Assembly (NCBI GenBank): GCA_003117195.1 | Contig: BDSI01000002.1 | Span: 139,001-203,000, forward strand | DNA: 64,000 nucleotides | Direction: 5' to 3' | Source of the DNA: Eudorina sp. 2006-703-Eu-15 | Taxonomy: Eukaryota > Chlorophyta > Chlorophyceae > Chlamydomonadales > Volvocaceae | In this document: in pieces, positions 49,486 through 60,083 of the stretch | Layout: each line of letters starts with the position of its first letter | Position numbering within the stretch: position 1 is the stretch's first letter | Position numbers and translations under genes: made by a program | Notes under the pieces: generated by a model | The model's database searches: none | The model's input: the letters and a program-made list of their open reading frames with translations, nothing else | Told to the model about the DNA's origin: nothing

Positions 49486-52400
49486 GGAGACTGCCGCACA
49501 TCACCACCTCCACAACACGGCCGGGGTAAGCCCGTGGAACACCCGCATATCCACAGCAGCCGAAGCGACTCGGAGCAGCACCAGCACCAGCAACAACCGC
49601 CTCCGCAGCCACGACGGCCGCAGCAACGGCTTCAGGCTCATTGATGGCAGCACCAAGGATCCTGGCGATCTCATCAGCGATGTGCCCGGCGATGGCGCTG
49701 ACGAGGAGGGGCGGTTTTATGGGGTGCGGCGCCGTCTCGCTCAAACGCCGGACCCGCCTCCTTCTCTTCCTCCTCCTCCCCCTCCTCCTCCGGAAGCGGA
49801 CGTGGACGCGGGCTTCCTAACCACCATCAGGTGCTACCCGGACTGGGGGGCAGCCACGGCCACCTCCCTGCCGCTCCAGGCGCTGCAGCAGTGCGGACTG
49901 GCGGCGGTCAACAGGAGCCACGTGGCGGACCCAGCTGCGGCCTCCGGGTCGGGGGCGACAAGCCTGACAGGTGGAGGGGGGGGCGATCGGGAGAAGGGTC
50001 CCGTACGGCGCCGTGTGCGCTATTGCAGGAATGGGTTGCAACGGGCTGGGATGGGTTGGGTTGGGCTGGGCTGGAGTGGACTGTTCTCGGATGGGCCGCC
50101 AGAGAGGGAAAAGCGTGTCAGCGCGAGGTGCGGTGTGGGTGTCTTGTGAAGGGAAGGGCGAAGCGTGCGGTGGGGCAGCGGTCCCGTTGGAAGTGAGGAC
50201 GGGGCCCGGCTGGGCGTAGGAGGAGACACGGGGGCCGCGGAAGGGAGGCGGCGCCCCCCCTCCCCCCGGGGACTGCACGTCCGGGCTCCCTGCCAGCATG
50301 CAGATTCGCCCCGGGGTCTCAGTTGACCGACTCGCACCACCACAACGAGAGAGTCACCGCCACCACCACCGCCACTACTTGTTGGGAGTTCGCAACCACA
50401 CCGGTGTGTCACCCAATCCCCCCCCCGGGCACTCACCAGGTGCCACCCAGGGTTGTGCAGCTACCTACCTACCTACCTACCTACCTACCTACCTACCTTA
50501 CCTACCTACCTACCTACCTACCCACCTACCTACCTACCTTACCTGCCTACCTACCTACCTTACCTACCTACCTACCTATCTGCCTGTGGTGCCCTCCTTG
50601 TGGCCTCCTTGTGATCCTGCTGGTGGCATGGCCGGCTGCGGTGGTGCCGGCGGCAGGTGGCCCCGTTGCGTCGACCCACATGTACCTGTACGTCACCGCG
50701 GACGGCAGCCCTCCGTACTGCACGACACGCGGCAGCAAAGGGATGCAGGCGTACACCTGCTTGTACGACAGCTCCACGGGGCGGCCGATGATGTCGTCCA
50801 TCAACGTGTGCCCCCAGGTACGGCAGTGGAGTGAGTGGATGGAGAGATGGAGACATGTGTGGAATGAATCTACTTACGTTAATGGACTTCTAGGCAGTCT
50901 GGCTTGTGGACTGCCGTTTTCGTTACCGTTATCATTACCGTTATCATTACCGTTGTCATTACTGTTATCGTTACCGAGGGACGGCGTGTGGGTGCCCGGG
51001 ACCGTGTGTGGGGGCGGGATGAGGCACCGATCCGGTGTTGGCCAAATGGGGCCAGCAGGTACTGATGGAGTCTAGGCAATGGAGTCTAGGCCATGGAGCG
51101 AACTTCCCGCGTTGGGGTGTCAGGGGTCCCGCGAGGGTGGGTGTCATCAGCGCCCCGCGCCCACCCCTCAGTCGGACGATGCTGCTAGGGCCTAGGGGAG
51201 GTCCATGTCTCCAGGGATGGCATCCGCAGCACCCGATGCCCCAGTCCCCCAATCCCCCAACACCCAAACGCGCACTCGCAGCCCGTCACATCATTACTAC
51301 AAAACCTTTCCGTACAGGCCCTGGATCTGTACGACTTGGACTCGCTGGTGGCCCGGGTTCTCCGGGAGCTGATAATGGCGCTGGTGGGTGGGTGGTTAAA
51401 TTGAGAAAAATAAATAAACCCGCAGAACGAACCCGGGCACACCCAGCATAACGTGGGTGGAGGGAGGGATGGATAGATGGCTGCTGTCCGTCCACCCTTG
51501 CGCGAGGGCAGGAACTCCAGTACGGTACGGTAATCAACGGGTTTCGTCACCCGCGGCCTCCCTGAATCGCCCCGCATCGAGCGATGACGTCATTGTGTAC
51601 CGAACCACGAGCGCGTCATCCTCTTCCTGACCAGCGGCCAGCTAGGTATAATAAATACGGCATTGTTAGCGCACCGGGACTGTGCTACAGCCACCGAGAG
51701 TGCGTATGTCCCCGCTGCGGACGTCCCTGTCTGTGCATGTGTCCGGCACGGCCCCGCCCTGCAGGGCGCTACCCGCGTGGGGTTCTTCGGCATGGCTCCC
51801 CCGGAGACGTACATGTCGTACATCGTGCAGGACAGGGATCCTGGCAATATGCGCGTCCGCTTCCTGGCCACGCCCCAAGTAACGCAGGTGGGGCCGGATC
51901 TGGTCGGGTCTGGTCGAGGGAGGGAGGGAGGGAGGGTATAGGAAAATTGGTGGACATAGGCAGGGAAGGGCGCGCGGCGCGTCGCGGTCGCCCGAGCTCT
52001 CGTCTCACTCGTCAACAGACCAGAGGAGCACTCTCCACTGCCCAGATCATGTCAGATCAGGTCAGCGCACTCCAGATCAGATCAGACCAAATGAGATGAG
52101 ATCAGATCAATATTTTTATCGGTGCATGCACCCGATACGGTCGCGCAGGCCTCCGCTCATTTCCCTCAAACCCCACCCTCTCCGCTGCACACACCCACAC
52201 ACCCACACATGTGGGACACGGTTCTGCTTGTTTGCGGCGCAGCTTTTCTCCTTGCTACCACACATGTGGGGCATACGGGCATTCCCCGGGCTTCGCTCTG
52301 CCTTTGCATGTCACGCACTCCTGCTCTGCCTGCCTGCGATCCCCCCCCCCCCCACACACACACGCGCGCGCGCATGCCCTCAGGTCATCCGGGGCTTCTT

Positions 52401-52712
52401 CGGATGTGACAGCGCTCCAGGGGCGCTGCTGGACGACACGTTCGACATGAGCGCCGCCACTTTTGAGTACGACAGCTCGGTGGTTATTGACGACGGGGAG
52501 GAGCTGGTGGACGCGGACTACACGCGGCGGTCGGCGGTGGCTTTCCCGGGCTGGGAGACGACCCACTTCCAGGTGAGGGGAGGGGAGGGGAGCTGATGGA
52601 GGTGGTCAACACACCACCCTGCGTGGAGGGGTGTGTGTGTGTGTTTTGACAAGAGACCCGCCCGATCCAAACCAAGCACCAGTGTACGTGCCATATATCA
52701 ACCTGCAATGGG

Positions 52713-52774
<62 letters not shown>

Positions 52775-55700
52775 GGTGATGGTGGGTGCAGGGCGACATC
52801 CTCATCGGTGACCCGGACCCGGTGCCGGCTGCGGGGACTGCCCCCCAGGTGAGAACTCGTCTCCCGACAACCGGTTGGGGAGGGGGCCCTAGGTGGTGGC
52901 ATGATGCGGTGGGGTGTGGCGTGGCACGTCCGCGGGGAACTGTGGGGTGGGGTGGGGTGGGGTGGGGATACAGAGGCGCAACAAGTAGGGGGGAACCCGG
53001 AGCCCCGCCCCGCCCCTCGCCGCCCCGCCCCTCGCCGCCCCGCCCTTTGCAAAGATCAAAGGGGCCGCCGGGGCTTGCAGGCCCGGGGGGGAGGGGAGGG
53101 CGGCGTTCCTCCGCGGACCCGCCCACCTGATGTGTTTCTTGAAGACACCTGCCCGACCACGTGTGCCTTGCATTTCCTGTGACCTCATCATCATGTACGA
53201 CAGATGGACGCCACCTCCTCCCCTCCCCTGTCCCCCAGTCCCAACACCCCACCGCCGCACCTCCAACCTCCCTCAGACCGGCGGAGGCCTTCGCCCTGCC
53301 ACCGCCTCCGCCACCTCCTTTACCCCCACGCCCATTTACCCCCAAACCCTTTATCCCCAACACCCCACCCCCACTCGAAAACCTCCAGGTCACACCCCTG
53401 ACCCTGGCGCTCCTGGACGACACCACGTGGTACGACGTGGTGCCGTACTCGGCGGCGGGCTACTGGACGTGGGGCCGCGGGGGCGGCTGCGCCTTGGCCA
53501 CTCGGCACTGCGCCACCCTGTTGACCAACATCACCAACACCACTGACATCAGCGACTGGGGCGGGGTCGTACGGCTGCCGGAGTACCGGGGGGTGTACGG
53601 CGAGGTGCTGTTCTGTGACCCCGGTGAGGAGGGGCCGCTGGAAGGGGTGTCCAAGGAGGGGCATCCATCCATCCATCCATCCATCCATCCATCCGGGGGG
53701 AAGGGAGTCCAGGAAGGGGAGTCCAGGGAGGGGCATCCATCCGGGGCGTAGATTGCCCTGTCGGGGACAGCTGCATGGGAGGCCCCGGTCAGTGTCCTCC
53801 ACGAGGGTGAATGTGCGGGTGGCGGGGCTGCTTGCCTGCTTCCAATACCAACAGTTGGTTCCCCGGCCCACAGGCAACGGATGAGTCCCAGTGGGACCTT
53901 CCTCCAAGCCCCCCGTCTGGGCCGCCCGTCCAAGCCTAGCTCACCTCCCTCCCTTCCTTTCCTTTTTAAAAGTCCGCCCCGGACCCCCGGACCCCCGTCC
54001 GCCCCGGACCCCCGTCCGCCCCGGACCCCCGTCCGCCCCGGACCCCCGTCCGCCCCGGACCCCCGGACCCCCGGACCCCCGGACCCCCGTCCGCCCCGGA
54101 CCCCCGGACCCCGGACCCCCGTCCGCCCCGTCCGCCCCGTCCGCCCCGTCCGCCCCGGACCCCCGAGTCTCCAAAACCGGAACCGCGACCTGGAGACCGG
54201 CCCCCGCCTTTCCCTCCCACGTGCACTTCAAACTTCTGCGGTTGTTCCCCTCCCAACCAAAACTGACTCCGAAACCGGACCTACCGGACCTCCGAAACCG
54301 CAGACCAGTACGGCTCCTCGGCGCTGCGCTGCCCGCCCGGCGCCTTGTCGGTGGGCACCTGCGTGGTCCGCCGCTTCACGCCCTACGCGCCGCTGGGCAC
54401 CTCCTGCGGCCTCCTCACCGCCGCCACGCCGCGACGCGCCACCTGCGCCGCCCGCGAGCTGGAGCTGGCGGCCCTGTCCGCCGGCGACACCGCCGCCTCC
54501 GCCACCTTCGGCTGGTCCGCCGGCGCCGTCTCCCGCTGCCTGCCCCTCACCTGGCCCTGGGTCGCCACCACCACCGCCGCCACTGACCCGCGGGTCACGA
54601 ACACCACAGTCGCCGCCCCGCGGACCGTCAGCTATCCCCCGAACGCCTCCGCCATCCCCGACCCGTCGTCGGGCGCCAGCTGCTTCCCGGTCATCTGTTC
54701 CGCGCAGGGGGAGGTGCTGGTGCTGGTGCTGGGGACGGTGCTGCGGTGTCCCCCCGGCCAGGTCCTCAACTTGACGGCTTCAGGGGCGAGGATGGGGCGA
54801 CTGCAGCAGGCGCTCCTGGGACCCTGCCCGGATGCAGCCTCGATATGTGGAGGCGGCGGAGGCGGAAGAGGCGGTGGCTGCGATTCCACGACGTGCAGCG
54901 CCCGGGGAGGCGAGTGCCGGCCATCGACGGAGGCGGAGGCGGAGGCGGACGGGGAGGCGGCGACGGGGGGCGCGTGGACGGTGGCGTTGGGGCCGATGCG
55001 GTGCTACTGCCGGCCGGGGTACGGCGGCGCGGCGTGCGCGCGTTACCTGGGTGGTGCGGCATCACCCTCACCTTCCTCCAGCTCCAGCTCCAGCTCCAGC
55101 TCAGGCGGGAGAGCGGTGGGGCCGGTGACGGAGGACCTGGCGGCCCTGGGGGCGGCACTCGCGGTTGAGGAGGTGCGGGAGGTTGAGGGGGCGGGGCTAA
55201 ATTGAAAAAAATAAATAAACCCGTAGGGGGCGGGGCATGGACGCAGGGGGGACGCAGGGGGCTGCGTGCCCCCGCGGGGACAGAGCGCCCCCTGCGACCA
55301 CCTGTCCCCACACCTGCTACGGATGGCGAGCCCCGGTGCGGCTGCAGAGTCCGACTCGGTACCGCATTCACCCACTCGCTTCCCCGGCCCTGGTGGGCTG
55401 GAGGCCCCGCCTGGTGGGCTGGAGGCCCCGCCTCGCTCCAGCTCCCCGTCCGGGGGAGGGCAGGGGAGGGCCCCGCTTCTTTGCTCCGATCTGCGTTGCG
55501 AGTTCAGATCCGTAGATCGCCTCCCCAGGGTTACCGAGCATCGGTGGAAGGGGAGGGGGTCTGTCACCCGCTTTCCCCTTACCCACCCTCCTACCTCCCT
55601 CCCTCCCTCCGTTCCGCCATCCCTCCCTCTGTCCCTCCCTCCCTTCCTCCCTACATGCCTTCCTACCTACCTGCCCGCCTACCTGCCCGCCTATTTACCC

Positions 55701-56016
55701 CGCGACCTCCTGACCTCCGGATCCCCCACTCTACCTCAGGCCTCCGTTGTGCTCAACAGCTCGCTGGGGGACTTCCTGCTGCTACAAGACAGCTTTCTGA
55801 GGGTCATCGGCGCTGCCGTACAAGCGGTACGGCAGCTCATAGGGCGGGGGCTGGGTGGGCTGGCAGATCAGCCCCCCGCGGGGGTTGGGGTGGGGCTCGT
55901 TCCGGTGGCGTCCGGTCGGGCACCCTCCCTGCCTCCATGCGAGTCGCTCTCAACCGACAACGGTAACGGTGAACCCTAGTCAGGTGTTTGCAGGGGTACG
56001 GCTGCCCGGGGGCGCG

Positions 56017-56057
<41 letters not shown>

Positions 56058-59000
56058 AAGGCAGACAGAACAGGAGTGCGTGACATGCGAGGGGCCGATC
56101 GGCGCCCGATAGTTTGCCCGTATGCGTATATAATATACCCAATGCCCGACCCATCTAATTATCAAAAGGCTGCGGTGTCGGAAGAACGCTGTCGATTTGG
56201 CGCGCTGTTCGGTGTTGTCGCGGCGTCGCGGAAGACTACCAGCTGGTGCGGGTCGGCTGCCTTGGCCACACAGACTCACACCTCAATGCTGTGCGTGCGT
56301 GCGATCCTCTCGTTGTTACCCACCTGCAAGCAAAACGCCGTGTAGTCCGCACCGCCGAAGACGATCCGGAACGATGCGAAATAACGTAATCATGTGTGCG
56401 AGCGAAAAAACGTGCATGCCAAGGCATCAAAGGGGATGGAGTGCGGCGTCATTGATGCATAAGTAAGGCGGCAAAAATCGTACGGCATACGAAGACAACA
56501 TGTGTGTGTGTGGCATCTTAGGTCTGCGCACCACAGCGGTGCAGAGGGCAGTCCAGGGCCATATCCCTGGGGCGCACCGACTCGCTTCCGGTGACTCCAC
56601 AAATCTGAAGGGGCGGGCAGGGCCCGGGGCCCCGCCCCGCGCGGGGCCCTTACCCTTACGTACCCCTCCAACCCGCAACGAGGGACGCCACGATGTGTCA
56701 CGTGCGTTTCGTTGCTGTGCTGTCCGCTGATGTGCTGCAGAACATGCTGGGCTCGGTCAGCCAGCCGGAGGTGGCGCGGGTGTACAGCATGTCGTACATA
56801 CCGGCTGTTGGATCCGGCACTCAGACGAGCCTGGTAGGAGCCTGCGCAAAGTGGGGGCGACGGGGAGGCAGGGGGAGGATGGGAGGGGGTCAATGCAGGG
56901 GACCGGGGGCCGGTAGGGGGAGGCAGGGGGACGGGGACGGGGAAGAGACGTGGGAGTACACCTGGGGGCATTTGAGGGAAGGAGTGCACGGAGGACTGAG
57001 AGGAGGAGTGAGGGGAAAGCGAGGGAAGGAGTGAGGGAAGGGGGGCGACCTCCCTCCCTGGAGCCTGGACGGTCAGTCAACCTCATGGGGGACCCGGCTG
57101 CAGCCAGGGCGCGCGAGGATACTCCGTATCACAAAACGGCGGAAGGTGCCGGTGCGGGTTGCCGGTGCGGGTTGCCGGTGCGGGCTGATACGATTGCAAG
57201 CCACCCAACACCCATCGTCATTCGTCGTTGGAGATCCTGCTGCGGTCGATTCTTCATCGGATATTTGCTCTGGCAGCAGCGCAGTGTGAATATGTCTACC
57301 CAATTCCCGGTGAACCCGCCCTCTCCGGCCCCCTTTGGTCAGGTCCAGGTAGTGGTCCGTTTCCTGGCGGGCAGTGCCGCGCAGCAGCAGGCGTTCAGGG
57401 CACTGATGGGGACAGGGGCGAAGGAGCTGCAGACGGTGCTTACGGCGCTGGCGTTTCCGGTCGACAAGGGGTACGGCATCTCGTACCTGGTGAGTACAGC
57501 ACGTGTACGGCAGCCGCTGCATGAGAGTCACCCCCTCGCCAAGAACTGGCGGGATGGCGGACGTGTACGGCAGCATTCTTCCCCTCCAGAGCTTCGCGTT
57601 GCCGCCTCCTTGCGTTGTCCTTGTTTGCCGCGTCACTGTCGTACCGGCTCGCCTGACTGGCTCCCGCTCCGAACTGCTTCACCCCTCGCCCGTCGCCTCG
57701 TCTCACCCCGCCTTCCTCGGTATCCCCCAACCGCCTCCCGGGCCCCCTTCGCGCTGCAGGGTGAGGTCGCGCTGCAGACGCCCGGACCGCCCCCTCCCCC
57801 TCCGCCGCCCCCTCCCTCCCCGCCCCCCGCACCTCCCCGTCCCCCTGCGCCATCGCCCCCTCCCGGTGAGTGGCTGCCGCCCGCTCCCCCCAACCTCTTC
57901 GGCTTCCGCCTCAACTGCACCCGCCTTGGCCTGGCTTCCTCAACCAACACCACCAACTAGGAGGCGTGTGGGAAGTAGTGGCCCTACCCGGTGCCCTCCC
58001 AGCATACGCCGTTGCGCACCTGCCGCTGTGATTGCATCCCGCGCTGGCGACCCCCTTCCACACTTCCTTGAACCCTACCAGCGCTGGACAGCCCCCTCCG
58101 CGCCCTCCCCTGCGCCCTCCCCTGCGCTCTCCGCTTTCTCTCTCTTCTCTCCCCGCCTCCCCCTCCCTGCCTCTCTTTCCTGCAATGGGCCCTCTATACC
58201 GGGGACCTTATGGGCAGGACCCCCGTTTGGGCAAACTGCCCAACCTGCCTGCCCCGTTGCCCGCCTGCCCGCCCACCTGCCCACCCGCCCGCCTGTCCTC
58301 CCGGCGATGCGCCTGTCGTTGTGTGCGGCGGACGGGACAAGGAGAGAGTGATGGGCCCTGCTCCTGCCCCTGCCCCTGCCCCTGCCCGGCTGCGGTGTTG
58401 TCGCTGCCCGGCTGCAGCGCCCGGAGGCGGCGGCGGCGGCGGCAGCGGCGGGCTGAGCGGCGACGACAAGGTGGCTCTGGGTGTGGGCGTCACCTTCGGG
58501 GTGCTGCTGGTGGGGCTGGTGGGGCTGCTGCTGGTGTGCGTCAGGAGGCACGGGGTCGCCAAGCTGGTGAGGGGGGGGAGGGAGAGGGAGGCACGGGGTC
58601 GCCAAGCTGGTGAGGAGGGGGTTAGAGAGGGAGGGAGGGGAGGGAGGGGCGGGAGGGGGGGAGTGGAGGGGCGGGAGGGGGGAGTGGAGGGGCGGGAGGG
58701 GGGGAGTGGAGGGGAGGGAGGGGGGAGGACAGAGGGACGGCAAGCAAGGGGAGGAGAGAGGGACGGCAGGGGGAGAGTGGATTCGGGAGGCGGGCAGCCG
58801 TGGGTTAGCCAGCTGATGGCCATCAGGGCTGTGACCGGGGGGTGTCAGATTGCGGCAGCCCGATAGATACCGGTTGAAATCATACTAGCTCTGAAGTGCG
58901 GCGGACTGTTCCGGTTCCAGTTGGTTGGTTTCATTATTTGCTGGTGTTTGGGCATATCCCCGTTCGCTGTCGGTGTCCCGGCCACTGTCCCCTTGCCCGC

Positions 59001-60083
59001 CCCACAGCATCGAATCCGCATAAATTCTCTCCTACCATATACCGTCCCCGCCACCCCAACTCAACCCCACACTTTCAGGACGCCGACGCAAGCGCGAAGG
59101 AAACCGCCGGTTCTGCTGCTGCTGCTGCTGCTGTTGGCCTTCATGCCGTTGGTACTGCCGCTACTGCGGCGGCTTCGACTGCCGCGGCCCGCAACGGTGT
59201 TGCTGTCGCCTCTGCAGTGAACGGCGCGCCGGGACCCTCCGGTGGCGTCGGGGTGGGGGACAGCCGCACCGCCCTCATCGCCACACTGCCCATCAGCAGC
59301 AGCGGCCCCGGCGGCACCCCGGCAGCGGCGACCTCGCTGGTCCCCCGGCCGGGAGGGGGTGGGGGAGGCTTCAGCGGTGGCGGCGGTGGCGGCGGCGGAA
59401 TGGCCGGGCTGCAGGGGGCGGGCAGCGGGCGGGCTCCTCGCGGCGGCAGTACCCCCATGCAGCCCTCGGTTTCGGAGATTGCGCAAGTTACGGGGGGGCC
59501 CAGGGGCCTGGGGATGGCGAGTGGGAGCGTGGCGGTGGAGATGTCATCGAGTGTGGCAGGGGGAGTAGAGCAGGGGTCGGGGAGCGCAGGTGGGGGAGCG
59601 GCGGCTGCTGCACTGCCGGCGGCTGCATTCGTGGCGAAACAGCCGGCGGGGCCAATGGCGACAGCGGCGGCAGCAGCAGCAGCAGTGCCAACAGCAGTGG
59701 CAGTGGTGGCAGCGGCGGCAGGCGCTGCCCATCCGTCCGGGGCTCAGCCGGACAGGGGAGGCGATGAAAAGAACAACTACGGTGGCAGCAAGGGCAGCAG
59801 CACCAACGACGGGATGGCCGCGGAGGCTGCAGGGGACGGGGCCGGGCTTCCCGCATCGCCGTCGGCGGTCAGGCTGGTGTCAGTGAGTCCCGCCACCGCG
59901 TCCACCGCCGCCTCGGCTGGTGCGGCTGGTGCGGGGGCGGATCCTCCTCCGCCCCAGGCAGGAGCCGCGGGTGGCGCGGCGTCGATGCATCCCCTGCCCC
60001 CCCAGGTGGTGGTGGCGCCTGCTGCCCCGCCGGGTCCGGCCTCACCGTTCACAACCGCGCAGCCTCCACCACCGGAGCGTTAA
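48968..60083 (+). CDS. Leishmanolysin-like (peptidase M8) type I membrane protein, zinc-site histidines lost; 5' end not found
   Basis: Exons: 48968-49084, 49277-49970, 50657-50817, 51318-51383, 51765-51887, 52384-52572, 52792-52848, 53389-53623, 54304-55172, 55740-55826, 56741-56833, 57343-57489, 57760-57865, 58418-58566, 59079-60083; 1365 aa, all in phase, no start codon. Order: M8 N-terminus (DNLTAGQRALLGSVVTAAYR), Pro/Ser linker, THMYLYVTADGS, LVARVLRELIMAL at the catalytic site, FFGCDSAPGALLDD, THFQGDILIGD, LTLALLDDTTWYDV with WGRGGGCALATRHC, LRCPPGALSVGTCVV, an EGF-like Cys module (CYCRPGYGGAACA), an alpha/beta domain perhaps SEA-like, a PPPPSPPP stalk, one transmembrane helix in exon 58418, and a 335-residue Ala/Gly-rich cytoplasmic tail. 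The catalytic HExxH appears as RELIM, so protease activity is doubtful. Signal peptide exon is missing. Confidence 0.78.
50461..50580. repeat. TACC microsatellite in an M8-gene intron
   Basis: Imperfect (TACC)n over about 120 bases, intron 49971-50656. Confidence 0.95.
50917..50978. repeat. 12-bp tandem, ATTACCGTTATC units
   Basis: About five imperfect units in intron 50818-51317. Confidence 0.9.
51934..51959 (+). repeat. Family A fragment (copy 3)
   Basis: GGGTATAGGAAAATTGGTGGACATA, sense to the gene, 46 bases after the 5' splice site of intron 51888-52383. Confidence 0.8.
52306..52337 (+). repeat. Family B end fragment
   Basis: Matches the terminal part of family B (CATGTCACGCACTCCTG...CTGCCTGCCT), antisense orientation, 46 bases before the acceptor of the same intron that carries family A copy 3 at its other end. 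Confidence 0.8.
52715..52773. repeat. (TG)n microsatellite
   Basis: About 58 bases of pure TG just before the acceptor at 52791. Confidence 0.95.
53975..54165. repeat. CCCCGGACCCCCGTCCG minisatellite
   Basis: About 190 bases of alternating GGACCCCC and GTCCGCCCC units in intron 53624-54303. The complementary strand is rich in runs of four or five G and could form quadruplexes. Confidence 0.9.
56053..56339 (+). repeat. Dispersed intron repeat, family B (copy 2)
   Basis: About 287 bp, near-identical to the reverse complement of 8770-9053. Lies in intron 55827-56740, gene-sense like copy 1. Confidence 0.92.
57230..57309 (-). repeat. Family A diverged copy (copy 4)
   Basis: Reverse orientation; keeps ATCGGATATTTGCTCTGGCAGC and ATGTCTACCCAATTCCC with many changes. 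Ends 33 bases before exon 57343. Confidence 0.85.
58590..58735. repeat. G-rich tandem repeat
   Basis: GGAGTGGAGGGGCGGGAGG-type units just inside intron 58567-59078, in the non-template strand. Confidence 0.85.

Noticed and set aside
53881..54774. Proline-rich plus-strand frame across the minisatellite
   Set aside because: It is the minisatellite read as PDPRPPRTP units and overlaps the M8 exon 54304-55172 in a wrong frame.
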